Source of the DNA: Mesorhizobium sp. YC-39
GTDB lineage: Bacteria > Pseudomonadota > Alphaproteobacteria > Rhizobiales > Rhizobiaceae
Direction: 5' to 3'
DNA: 64,000 nucleotides
Assembly (NCBI RefSeq): GCF_025753795.1
Contig: NZ_JAOWPS010000001.1
Span: 1,488,001-1,552,000 of the forward strand
Shown here: positions 55,740 through 63,851 of the stretch, piece after piece
Layout: the number at the start of each line of letters is the position of its first letter
How positions within the stretch are numbered: the first letter of the stretch is position 1
Translations under genes and position numbers: made by a program
Notes under the pieces: model-generated
Databases searched by the model: none
Seen by the model: only the letters and a program-made list of their open reading frames with translations
What the model was told of the DNA's origin: nothing

Positions 55740-55894
55740 CAGGATGTCCAGAACGAGCCGATGGTCGTAGTCACGTAAGCGATCTCTTCGACTGGCATGC
55801 GCGGCCGTATCGGCAGCGCCAGCGGTTCGCCGGCAAGAGCCTCGGTGACTGGGAACCGCCCCATGTGCCAGCCCCCGTATATGATCGCCTTCAT
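55739..55894 (-). CDS. 51-residue ORF coupled to the GH4-like gene
   Basis: A short ORF with an AAAGGG site 6 bases before its ATG and a stop that overlaps the GH4-like start (TGATG). The product starts MKAIIYGGWHMGRFPVTEAL and ends TIGSFWTS. There is no signal peptide or membrane helix. I recognise no family. The coupling implies it is translated. It could be a small subunit, a leader peptide or a remnant of a larger gene; 123 non-coding bases separate it from the cyclase gene. Confidence 0.45.
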   Translation of the reverse strand: MKAIIYGGWHMGRFPVTEALAGEPLALPIRPRMPVEEIAYVTTTIGSFWTS

Positions 55895-56017
55895 TGCAGC
55901 CCTTTCGGGAAACGGGAAGAATTCACCCCTGGTGCGAGAGATCAGGACCAGGAAACATCGCCGTCGCCATGAACTGAAATCCGGTCCGGACTTGGCCTTG
56001 ACAGGAAGGCCCTGCGC

Positions 56018-57238
56018 TCAATGCAGGCCAATCCTGGCCAGATTTCCCTCAGCAGAAAGCTCCACCCCATATTGAGTCGAACGGCTGTTAGAAATGCCTT
56101 CCTGCCAATTGCGAGCGCGCAAATATGTCAGAACCTCCGATATCAGTCCTGGCGGACACTGATCCTCTCGCTTGAGGAAGCGATACCGGCCAAGGTCGGT
56201 CGGCACCACCATATTGATATTTCCACCTCGATGCTTTGCAGCGGCCCGGAACGAGCTCGAGACCAAGTCCTCGTTCAGATGCTCGTGCCAGACCGGCAAA
56301 CCAACTGCCACCAGCAGATCCACTATGCGCAGGGCCGTTTCCGCCCTGAGCCAACCGAGGTACCAACCGAGGACGCTGGAGAAAGCGAGGTCGATCGCGA
56401 CGGCAAAGCCATGGTGGAGTTCGTAATGGGTTGAAGCTTCAAGCGGGTGGGCGATCGTGTGACCCAAATCCACTGCCCTCTCGTAGGATGTGACCTCGAA
56501 GGGATTCTTCGAAAGCTCTCCCAGCATGGCGGCGATGGCTCGCTGGATGGGCTCGTGAGCCAACGAGTCGCCGTTGAGGACCCAGGACTGCAGCCCACCT
56601 TCGCGAGCCTCTTCGATCATCCGGAAGAGATCTGTGTCGGAGGTACAGGCGACCTTGATCATCTCGGCCAGCCCCTGCCTGACCGTATCGACGCCCAGGG
56701 TCTTGAGCAATGACGGGATCACCGCGACGGCTTCTGGTGGGTGGAAACAACCCAGGTAGTTCTTGCCTTCTCCGAAGTTGACGCCACCCTTTAGTCCGAT
56801 TCCGGCATCGACCTGCCCAATCAAGGTGGTGGGGATGCGAAGGTGAGACAAACTCCGGCGTAGCATCGAAGCGGCCAGGGTAACGATATCTGAGCAGACA
56901 CCACCCCCGATTGCCACCAAAGTACCCCGGCGATCAATCCCGGCGTCGGAGGCTGCGCGACAAACGGTCAACACGGATTTCATGGTCTTGGTCCGCTCGG
57001 TGCAGTTCAACACCAGCCAGGACGGCTTCAAACCGACGCTTGCAAAGGCTGCACGGATCTCGTTGCCATAGAGCCTCTCGACAGTAGGGGTGGTGACCGC
57101 CAGCACAGTCCGATTGCGGGCATGGGCCTCGATCCACCCGCAGAAATCCGACGAGTGGAGACTCTCGAAAAGAGTGACATCGAAGGTGTGGTCACGGGAA
57201 GACCGGAGGGAGAGCTGCTCTTGGGTGGGTGTCCACAT
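56018..57238 (-). CDS. Sugar phosphate cyclase, 2-epi-5-epi-valiolone synthase-like
   Basis: A 406-residue member of the dehydroquinate synthase superfamily. NAD site AIGGGVCSDIVTLAAS (109-124), IPTTLIGQVDAGIGLKGGVNFGEGKN (135-160), YLGCFHPPEA, metal ligands Glu192, His260 and His276, and HHGFAVAIDLAFS. The GGGVC-D, VDAGIGxKxGVNF and HPP patterns fit valiolone-type cyclases (AcbC/ValA) rather than AroB, which has VDSSVGGKTAVN. Such enzymes turn sedoheptulose 7-phosphate into 2-epi-5-epi-valiolone. ATG 57238 is the likely start; the frame continues to 57289. First gene of the operon. Confidence 0.83.
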   Translation of the reverse strand: MWTPTQEQLSLRSSRDHTFDVTLFESLHSSDFCGWIEAHARNRTVLAVTTPTVERLYGNEIRAAFASVGLKPSWLVLNCTERTKTMKSVLTVCRAASDAGIDRRGTLVAIGGGVCSDIVTLAASMLRRSLSHLRIPTTLIGQVDAGIGLKGGVNFGEGKNYLGCFHPPEAVAVIPSLLKTLGVDTVRQGLAEMIKVACTSDTDLFRMIEEAREGGLQSWVLNGDSLAHEPIQRAIAAMLGELSKNPFEVTSYERAVDLGHTIAHPLEASTHYELHHGFAVAIDLAFSSVLGWYLGWLRAETALRIVDLLVAVGLPVWHEHLNEDLVSSSFRAAAKHRGGNINMVVPTDLGRYRFLKREDQCPPGLISEVLTYLRARNWQEGISNSRSTQYGVELSAEGNLARIGLH

Positions 57239-57692
57239 GGTTGAGCCCGATGTTCGGGCAGAACAACTCATCGGCATGCTTGAGAACATCTCAGCAAAAG
57301 TTGCTCCGCATTCTCTACCATCTACTGTGTATCGACTTGTTCGGCTTCATCTGTTCGACCGATGCGCCGTTCGTCGGAAGTGAAAATTCACGATTTGCAA
57401 TCACGGCCGTAAGCCTGAGCTTTCGGATGAAAAACTGATCAGACCTTGTCGCACCTAGGATTCTGCGGTGTGGAGGGACAGCGTTGGTCCGGCGGCACCG
57501 ATTTTCTGGTGCTGGCGCCAATCGTCTAGTTCCGCCGGATTGACCACCAGCAGTGGCGCGGGCCAAGGCGGAACTGGAGGGGAGGGCAAAGCTGGGGCTT
57601 CTGATACGTAAGCTGCCGGTCTGGCAACTGGATGCTAAGCTGGTCGCTGAGTTGAGCAGCGCCGCCAGAAATGAACTCGCTTTGCTGCGCAA
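57239..57692. other. Intergenic region upstream of the cyclase operon
   Basis: The right boundary region contains a plus-strand frame without a good start (about 57547-57696) that reads AKAELEGRAKLGLLIRKLPV and ends RNELALLRN. It could be the tail of a lost gene. The rest shows no gene or repeat. The operon promoter should lie near 57240-57400; I cannot place it by eye. Confidence 0.3.
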
Positions 57693-58631
57693 CTAAAACC
57701 ATTCGGCGAAGGCAGTGCGTGCGGCCGTCGCCAGTGGTGCGATTTCCTCTTCGGGCACCGATGAATAGGGCCACAAAAGCCTGGGTCCAATCGAGCTCCA
57801 GCCGCCAGCCGCCGCCATCGCCTTGTCGAGGGCGGCGTCGCTGACGGCATAGCGCGCTCGAAATGGCAGGACGTGGTCGGCGAGAAAGGCCTGTATGCGT
57901 GCCTGCATCTCGACGGCTGCTTGTTCCCCCGCTCGTATCAGCGCCCACCACTCCAGTGCCCCTGTCGGGCTAAGGCAGGCGACGTTCGAATAGCTGCCAT
58001 GCGCACCGTTCGCGTAACCAGTCGCCAGCGTGTGGCCTGGCACGAACACCGAAAAGCCTGGCAGTTCGCGCCGCATGTCGGCGTACCAGCTGGCGTCGCC
58101 GCCGGGTAGTTTGGCGCCGACAAGCGAGGGCACCGCGGTTCGCAGCGCGGCAATGGTTTCGAGGCTCAGCCGCCGCTTGGCGTGCGGCGGGTTGTAGAGC
58201 ACTAGAGGAGTTCTCGGCGCCGCCTCGGCCAAGCCCGAAACGAAACACAGCACTTCCTCGTCGCTCGGCGGCCACCAGTCCGGCAAGGTGAATTGCACTG
58301 CCGAGGGTCTCAGTCCGGCAACGCGCTTCAGCCGTTCGCGTGCGACGCGCGGGTTGGATTGGCTGATGCCGATCTGGAAAAGGATTTTCGCAGCGCCGGC
58401 GACTTGCGCCACCATTTCGCTCAGCCGGTCGAATTCGGCTTCCGTCTGGCAATGGAACTCGCATGCCGTGCCGTTGGAGTAGACGCCGTGAACGCCCAAT
58501 GCGCAGAGCCGCGCAACGGTGTCTTGCGTGGCGCTCCAGTCGATATTGCCATCCAGGCCCACCGCCAGCATCACGGCGCCCCAGATACCGCGCGGCGCAT
58601 GTTCGGGGAGGGCGCAGAGATGATCGCTCAT
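57693..58631 (-). CDS. DapA-family class I aldolase/dehydratase
   Basis: A 312-residue DHDPS/NAL-type barrel. Active-site Tyr in LVLYNPPHA and Schiff-base Lys in LVGAKLPGGD; the N-terminal GVYSNGTACEFH replaces the usual GTTGE. Members cleave or dehydrate 2-keto sugar acids with pyruvate. It is the last gene of a four-gene catabolic run, 7 bases after the hydratase gene. The substrate is probably a sugar acid but is not identified. Confidence 0.82.
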   Translation of the reverse strand: MSDHLCALPEHAPRGIWGAVMLAVGLDGNIDWSATQDTVARLCALGVHGVYSNGTACEFHCQTEAEFDRLSEMVAQVAGAAKILFQIGISQSNPRVARERLKRVAGLRPSAVQFTLPDWWPPSDEEVLCFVSGLAEAAPRTPLVLYNPPHAKRRLSLETIAALRTAVPSLVGAKLPGGDASWYADMRRELPGFSVFVPGHTLATGYANGAHGSYSNVACLSPTGALEWWALIRAGEQAAVEMQARIQAFLADHVLPFRARYAVSDAALDKAMAAAGGWSSIGPRLLWPYSSVPEEEIAPLATAARTAFAEWF

Positions 58632-58638
58632 GGTCCGG

Positions 58639-59388
58639 CTAGCGCAGCGTCAAGGAAAGCGGCGCAAAGTCGCCAAGGTGGATCTCGATGCGACCCTTCC
58701 TTGGAACGATCAGCAGCGGCGACAGTGATCCGGTGGTAATCACCATGCCTTCTCTGAAACCGCCGAAATGATCGTCGGCCATCCCAGCGAAAGCGATGAC
58801 GGGAGAGATGGCGTCGCCGAATGGGTACTTGGCGACCTCGCGCTGGACGATGGCCCCGTCGCTGGAAAGCGTGATCGCCAGACCATCGACATTTGGCTCG
58901 TGCGCCAGGATCTGCGTGCCGGTGACATAGCCGCCAGTGACCATATTGTCGGCCAGCGGACCGAAAGGGCCGGCCTTGGTCCGGTCGTCGATGCGGGAGC
59001 CGATGAGCTCGATACCGAGGACGAAATGTTCGACCGTCTGCAACACGGCATCGCGCCCGGCCTTGGCGATCTCGGGCGTCAGGTCGGCGTCAAGCCGGAC
59101 AGCCACTTCGATCTCAAGCCCGGCGAGATCGCGTTCGCCAAGTTCGATGGTTCCGCCGTCGTCGATGACCAGACCGACGGGGATCGGCGCACCCGTCGCA
59201 ATGCCATCGGGCGGCATCGCAACCTTGGCGACAGGCGCGCTTTCGCCAAGCAGCTTCATGACTTCACCTTGAATCGCCAGTGCTTCATTGCGCGTCAGGT
59301 CGATGAAACGCGATGCCGGTACGCGTTGGCGCGGATCCCTGTGAGCCTCGGCGATGGCCTCGGCAATTGCATTTGTATCAGCCGGCAT
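58639..59388 (-). CDS. FAH-superfamily 2-keto-4-pentenoate hydratase-like protein
   Basis: A 249-residue MhpD/HpcG-like member: EALAIQGEVMKLLG, the metal-ligand segment LAGLEIEVAVRLDADL, FVLGIELIGSRIDD, and GMVITTGSLSPLLIVPRKGRIEIHLG at the end. It probably acts on a 2-keto acid in the cytoplasm. ATG 59388 lies inside the end of the previous gene, and an upstream in-frame start would add an unlikely leader. It is the third gene of the operon. Confidence 0.82.
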   Translation of the reverse strand: MPADTNAIAEAIAEAHRDPRQRVPASRFIDLTRNEALAIQGEVMKLLGESAPVAKVAMPPDGIATGAPIPVGLVIDDGGTIELGERDLAGLEIEVAVRLDADLTPEIAKAGRDAVLQTVEHFVLGIELIGSRIDDRTKAGPFGPLADNMVTGGYVTGTQILAHEPNVDGLAITLSSDGAIVQREVAKYPFGDAISPVIAFAGMADDHFGGFREGMVITTGSLSPLLIVPRKGRIEIHLGDFAPLSLTLR

Positions 59389-60373
59389 CGGCGATCGTTT
59401 CCTCGCGGCGGGATTTATCCGAAGCAAAGGCTGCCTCGATGATGCCGATGAGCTTGCGCCCATAGGCGCCCGTCACCGGTACCGGTTCGTTCCGAACGAT
59501 GGCGTCGCGCAACGCTGCCCATTCGCGTTTCACCGCATTGTGCATCCAGGCCGGCTCGAACGAATCCGGCAGGTCCGTCCACACCGTATCCCGACCAATC
59601 ATCGTGCCGCGATCCATGTCGATGCGCAACGTGCCGCGCTCGCAGACCAGATCCATCGCAAAGCCGACCGCGCCATTGCGATAGCCGACGCTCTGCACCT
59701 GGCCCAGGCCGCCGCCTTTGAAACGCAGCGCCAGCATCGAGGTGTCGTCGGCCTCCTGTTCGTGGAACTTCGCGCCGAGCATGGCGCTCACCGAGGTGAC
59801 GTCGTCATCCATCAGCCAGACAAGACGGTCGAGCGCGTGAATGCCGGCGGTCATCAGCATGCCGCCACCGGTGGCGTTGCGCAGGTGCCAGTCACGTCGG
59901 TTGTGCTCCATCCACAGCTTGATCATCCAGCTCGATCCGATCAGTGGCCGGCCGATCTCGCCTGCCTCAATGACCTTCTTCGCCGCCATGCAAGGTTTCG
60001 AGAAATGCAGGAGGTGGGCGACCATCAGCTTGACGCTGCTCTGCCTCACCGCCGCGTTGATCGCCTCGCATTCGGCCGCCGTTCGCGCCATCGGCTTTTC
60101 GAGCATAATGTGCTTGCCGGCTTTGGCCGCTCCTACAGCCATTTCGGCATGCAATGCGTGCGGGGCAGCGATGACGACGGCATCGACGTTGCTGTCTTCG
60201 AGAAGCCTGCGCCAGTCGGTGTAGCCCTTGCCGCCATGTTCGGCCGTGAAGGCGGCCAGCGCCGTCGCGTCTCCACGGCAGGCCGCGACGATGCGTATGC
60301 CATCGACCTCCCTGATCGCGCGCGCATGCGCCGCGCCGAAATCGCCTGCTCCGATAATGCCTATTCCAATCAT
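59378..60373 (-). CDS. Gfo/Idh/MocA oxidoreductase 1
   Basis: A 331-residue two-domain dehydrogenase. The NAD site is IGIIGAGDFGAAHARAI, the catalytic Lys is in MLEKPMA, and the catalytic His region is GGGMLMTAGIHALDRLVWL. The family oxidises or reduces sugars and inositols. ATG 60373 overlaps the stop of the next-upstream gene (ATGA). A paralogue lies directly upstream; two such enzymes in series are typical of sugar or inositol catabolism through keto intermediates. Confidence 0.87.
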   Translation of the reverse strand: MIGIGIIGAGDFGAAHARAIREVDGIRIVAACRGDATALAAFTAEHGGKGYTDWRRLLEDSNVDAVVIAAPHALHAEMAVGAAKAGKHIMLEKPMARTAAECEAINAAVRQSSVKLMVAHLLHFSKPCMAAKKVIEAGEIGRPLIGSSWMIKLWMEHNRRDWHLRNATGGGMLMTAGIHALDRLVWLMDDDVTSVSAMLGAKFHEQEADDTSMLALRFKGGGLGQVQSVGYRNGAVGFAMDLVCERGTLRIDMDRGTMIGRDTVWTDLPDSFEPAWMHNAVKREWAALRDAIVRNEPVPVTGAYGRKLIGIIEAAFASDKSRREETIADAG

Positions 60374-61341
60374 CGTCCTGCCTTCTGGTACGCGGCGTCG
60401 ATCAGCGACATCGCCGCAACATAGTCGCCTATGGAGATTGCCGGCGCCACCTTCTGCTGCAACCGTTCGAACGTGTCGCGCATGCAGAGCCGGTAGCGAG
60501 TAGCCGGCAGCTCGACCGGCAGATCGACAAGCGCGGCGTCGTCGAGCGTCGCGCAGGTCGCCTTGTCGCCGCGGTCGATCAGCGTGGCATTGGCGCTGAC
60601 GATACGCCATTCGAAATCGCCGCCTGGCCGCATTGATGCGAAGGTGTAACCCGCCTCCACGGTGAACAGCGCGCCGGCCTCGTCCTCGAGCACCAGCAGC
60701 GCATAGTCCTCAATCGGAGACCGGTGGATGCGGTTGCCCACCGATACGGATTTGAGATGGAGGCTTCCACTGGCGAGGCTCAGCGCGGCATCCACACCGT
60801 GAATACCCAAATTGCGCAATGCGCCGCCACCGCCAATCGCGGGATCCACCACCCAGGCAACGCCGTCGGCGGCATAGCGCTCGGGCGGCCCGTTGACGAC
60901 ACGAAAGTGACCATGCGCAAGTTGGCCGGCGCGGCCTTCCCTACGCAGTCCTTCAAAGGCGATAACCGCCGGACCGAAGCGATTGGGCAAAGGCACGCTG
61001 ACGAAGGCTTTTCGTCGATGCGCCAGGTCTCGCAGTTGGATCAGCGACGCCGTGTTGCTCGCTGCCGGCTTCTCGAGGATAAGCGGGATATCAGCCTCGA
61101 TCACACTGCGCGCCCTGGCGGGCACGGTCGAAGGATGTCCCATCAGCAGGATCAGATCGGCAGGTGTCGTCAGAACGCCTTCGAATGCGGCAATCGCGTT
61201 CAGCGAATTGCGCGCCGCAAAACTCTTCGTTTGCGCCTCGTCCTCGTCCCACACGCCGATGATTTCAGCCCCGGCGGCACGCGCCGCATCGAGATGCATG
61301 TCGGCGTGCCAATGGCTCGTGCCGGCCAAAACGATCTTCAT
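60370..61341 (-). CDS. Gfo/Idh/MocA oxidoreductase 2
   Basis: A 323-residue protein: MKIVLAGTSHWHADMHLDAA at the N-terminus (a less usual nucleotide site), LILEKPAAS with the catalytic Lys, and IGGGGALRNLGIHGVDAALSL with the His. It starts the catabolic operon and is divergent from a GntR regulator; a near-perfect palindrome lies 20 bases before its start and probably overlaps the promoter. Substrate unknown. Confidence 0.85.
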   Translation of the reverse strand: MKIVLAGTSHWHADMHLDAARAAGAEIIGVWDEDEAQTKSFAARNSLNAIAAFEGVLTTPADLILLMGHPSTVPARARSVIEADIPLILEKPAASNTASLIQLRDLAHRRKAFVSVPLPNRFGPAVIAFEGLRREGRAGQLAHGHFRVVNGPPERYAADGVAWVVDPAIGGGGALRNLGIHGVDAALSLASGSLHLKSVSVGNRIHRSPIEDYALLVLEDEAGALFTVEAGYTFASMRPGGDFEWRIVSANATLIDRGDKATCATLDDAALVDLPVELPATRYRLCMRDTFERLQQKVAPAISIGDYVAAMSLIDAAYQKAGR

Positions 61342-61361
61342 GTCCCTGATATTTCCTCCAA

Positions 61362-61387
61362 CGACTTGCAGGATATCCTACAAGTCG
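61362..61387. promoter_or_regulatory. 26-bp near-perfect palindrome, likely GntR operator
   Basis: Arms CGACTTG and CAAGTCG flank the centre AGGATATCCT, with one mismatched pair (C at 61369, A at 61380). A further half-site AGGACAAGTCG lies at 61392-61402. The site is between the divergent oxidoreductase and GntR genes, so the GntR protein probably binds it and controls both directions. Operator use is inference. Confidence 0.7.
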
Positions 61388-61461
61388 CTATAGGACAAGT
61401 CGTCAACCTCCCGCGCGATGTGGTTATTCGGCGTCGGACAACAGTGGGAGCAGGGAGCAAC

Positions 61462-62175
61462 ATGCCGGTATTGAAGTCGATCGAACCGCTCAGCCGACCA
61501 CCGCTTCTGCATGTGAGCGTGCAGGAGAGCCTGCGGAAATATATCGAGGCGAACAGGCTGAAGGCGGGCGATCCGTTGCCGCCCGAGACGTTCCTGGCGC
61601 AGCAGCTCGGTGTTGGCCGCAATTCGGTCCGCGAAGCGATCAAGGCGCTGGAATCGATCGGCATATTGGAGACGCGCCGCGGCATCGGCGTGTTCGTCAA
61701 GGAATTCTCATTCAAGCCGCTGCTCGACAATCTGGCTTACGGCCTGCAGGACTCGCTGCGCGATGTCGAGGAGCTGCGCGAGATCCGCCGTGTGCTCGAG
61801 ACCGGACTGATCGCCAAAACCATCGAGATGATCAGCACTGAGGACATCGACGAGCTTCGCCGGCTGACTGAAAGCATGCGCCAGCGGGCCGAGCGCAGCG
61901 AGAGCTTTGCCGAAGAAGACCAGCAGTTTCACCAGATGCTGTTCCGCTGCCAGAACAACCACATGCTGAGCGCTCTCATCGACATCTTCTGGGTGGCATT
62001 CAACAAGGCCTCGGACTTCACCAATCTCGACAATCCGACGCCGCTCGCCACCTGGCGCGATCATCATGAAATCGTCGAGGCGGTCGCCGCCAAGGATGTT
62101 GACCGGGCACGCAGCCGGCTCGACGACCACTACCGAGGTATCCAGCAAGTCATCGCCAAAAACCGCACAATTTGA
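61462..62175 (+). CDS. GntR/FadR-family transcriptional regulator
   Basis: A 237-residue regulator. N-terminal winged helix (LRKYIEANRLKAGDPLPPETFLAQQLGVGRNSVREAIKALESIGILETRRGIGVFV) and a C-terminal FCD domain with metal-ligand type residues (EIRRVLETGLIAKTIEMI, FHQMLFRCQNNHML, WRDHHEIVEAVAAKDVDRA). ATG 61462 has strong GGGAG sites upstream. It probably senses a sugar acid and controls the divergent catabolic operon and the importer that follows it by 22 bases. Confidence 0.9.
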   Translation: MPVLKSIEPLSRPPLLHVSVQESLRKYIEANRLKAGDPLPPETFLAQQLGVGRNSVREAIKALESIGILETRRGIGVFVKEFSFKPLLDNLAYGLQDSLRDVEELREIRRVLETGLIAKTIEMISTEDIDELRRLTESMRQRAERSESFAEEDQQFHQMLFRCQNNHMLSALIDIFWVAFNKASDFTNLDNPTPLATWRDHHEIVEAVAAKDVDRARSRLDDHYRGIQQVIAKNRTI

Positions 62176-62197
62176 AAAAATGCCAAGGGAGGAAACC

Positions 62198-63772
62198 ATG
62201 CGCATTAAGACGATAGCCATTGCCGCCGCGCTGCTGCTCGGCACCGGCCTGCCGACCATCGTGCAGGCACAAAATCCAAAGACCATCGCCGGCGGATTCG
62301 ACGTCGGTCCCGGCGGCTTCCCCAAGAACTTCAATCCGCTGGTCGCGACTGGCGGCTTCACCTGGCTCAGCACCTATTTTGAACCGCTGGTCATCTGGAA
62401 CGCCGGGCTGACCGAACTCGAAGGCGACCTGGCCAAGAACTACACGATGAGCAGCGACCAGCTGACCTATACGTTCAACCTGGTCAAGGAGAGCTGGCAC
62501 GACGGCAAGCCGTTCACGTCGAAGGACGTGAAGTTCACCATCGAGCTCGCCAAGAACAAGGCTTCCGGCAGCCTGCTCGCGGCACGCCTCGGCGATGTCG
62601 CGTCGGTCGAGACGCCTGACGACAGCACCGTGATCGTCAAGCTGTCGAAGCCGAATGGCTCCTTCCTGTCCATTCTTTCGCAGGTGCTTATCCTGCCGGA
62701 GCATGCCCTTGCCGGGATGTCTCCGGAGTCGCTGGCGACCAGCACCTGGTGGTCGACCAGTCCGGTCGGCACCGGCCCTTTCAAGTTCAAGAAATACGTC
62801 ACCGACCAATATGTCGAACTGGCCGCGGACGACGACTATCGTGGCGGCAAGCCGAAGGTCGACGTGCTGATCAACCGCTATTTCGAGAACCCGGCGGCAG
62901 CGGTCGCAGCGCTGCGGGCTGGCGAGATTCAGTTCACCTATGTCGAGCCCGACGATGCGGCATCGTTCAAGACCGACACCAGCTTCAAGGTGATCGAGGG
63001 CGGCTCCTACGTGGTCAACTATATCGGCCTCAATCAGAAGGTCGACCTGTTCAAGGACCTGAGGGTACGTCAGGCGATCATGTACGCAATCGACCGCAAC
63101 GCCATCATCGAGAGCCTCTATGGCGGTGCAGCCAAACCAGCCAATTGCGGCTATGTCGCGCCGCAACTGGTCCCCGAAGGACTGGAAGCCTACGCCTACG
63201 ATCCGGCCAAGGCCAAGGCACTGCTGACCGAGGCCGGCTGGGACAAGATCAACGGCGACAAGCCCATTACCCTGTTGACCTACTACGGCTCGCCGCAGGC
63301 CGCCAACGTCATGGCCGCCATCCAGTCCATGCTGGCCCAGGTCGGCATCAACGTCGTGCCGCGCGTTGTCGATACGCCGACCTACAACGGCACCGTCTAC
63401 AAGGAAGGCACGCCGGACTGGAACGCATTCCCCATGGTCTATGCCGGTCTGCAGAACGGTCCGAACCCGGCCGGCATCAATCCGGGTCTGAACAAGTCGC
63501 AGTTGCCGCCCGCTGGGTTCAACACCATGCGCATCGAGTTCGACGATCTGAGCGCGGCTTTCGACAAGGCGCTCGGTGAAACCGATGCGTCGAAACTCGA
63601 TGCCGCCTGGCAGGATGTTTGCAAGGTGATGAACAAGGATCTTCCCTGGGCAACGCTGTGGGTGGCCAATCGCTACGGCGTTGCCTCCAACAAGCTAAAG
63701 GACTTCGTCTGGACGCCCGCGCCTGGCGGCGGTCCCTATGCCGCTCATCCCGAGACCTGGGACATCCAGTAG
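62198..63772 (+). CDS. ABC transporter substrate-binding protein, family 5
   Basis: A 524-residue periplasmic binding protein of the oligopeptide/dipeptide class (SBP_bac_5). Signal peptide MRIKTIAIAAALLLGTGLPT, then NPLVATGGFTWLSTYFEPL, WHDGKPFTSKDVKFTIE and VRQAIMYAIDRNAIIE. Members also bind oligosaccharides. ATG 62198 follows AGGGAGG. Together with the permease that starts at 63852 and the sugar enzymes nearby, a carbohydrate ligand is more likely than a peptide (inference). Confidence 0.9.
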   Translation: MRIKTIAIAAALLLGTGLPTIVQAQNPKTIAGGFDVGPGGFPKNFNPLVATGGFTWLSTYFEPLVIWNAGLTELEGDLAKNYTMSSDQLTYTFNLVKESWHDGKPFTSKDVKFTIELAKNKASGSLLAARLGDVASVETPDDSTVIVKLSKPNGSFLSILSQVLILPEHALAGMSPESLATSTWWSTSPVGTGPFKFKKYVTDQYVELAADDDYRGGKPKVDVLINRYFENPAAAVAALRAGEIQFTYVEPDDAASFKTDTSFKVIEGGSYVVNYIGLNQKVDLFKDLRVRQAIMYAIDRNAIIESLYGGAAKPANCGYVAPQLVPEGLEAYAYDPAKAKALLTEAGWDKINGDKPITLLTYYGSPQAANVMAAIQSMLAQVGINVVPRVVDTPTYNGTVYKEGTPDWNAFPMVYAGLQNGPNPAGINPGLNKSQLPPAGFNTMRIEFDDLSAAFDKALGETDASKLDAAWQDVCKVMNKDLPWATLWVANRYGVASNKLKDFVWTPAPGGGPYAAHPETWDIQ

Positions 63773-63774
63773 GT

Positions 63775-63791
63775 AGGCGGGCCTCCCGCCT
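63775..63791 (+). terminator. Short hairpin after the binding-protein gene
   Basis: AGGCGGG and CCCGCCT pair around CCT directly after the stop codon. Without a T-run it more likely protects or attenuates the mRNA between the highly expressed binding protein and the permease than ends it. A second GCCGGC repeat pair follows. Confidence 0.45.
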
Positions 63792-63851
63792 CGCCAATAG
63801 GGCCGGCTTCCTCCGCGATGCCGGCTCACGCCATCCACTTCCGGAAAGCCG

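Noticed and set aside
56018..57238. aroB (3-dehydroquinate synthase)
   Set aside because: The GGGVC-D, VDAGIGLKGGVNF and HPP motifs differ from AroB and fit valiolone-type cyclases; the neighbours are not shikimate genes. A tree is needed to settle it.
57315..57692. A 125-codon minus-strand frame before the cyclase operon
   Set aside because: Serine- and arginine-rich low-information sequence with no start signal or family pattern; likely chance.
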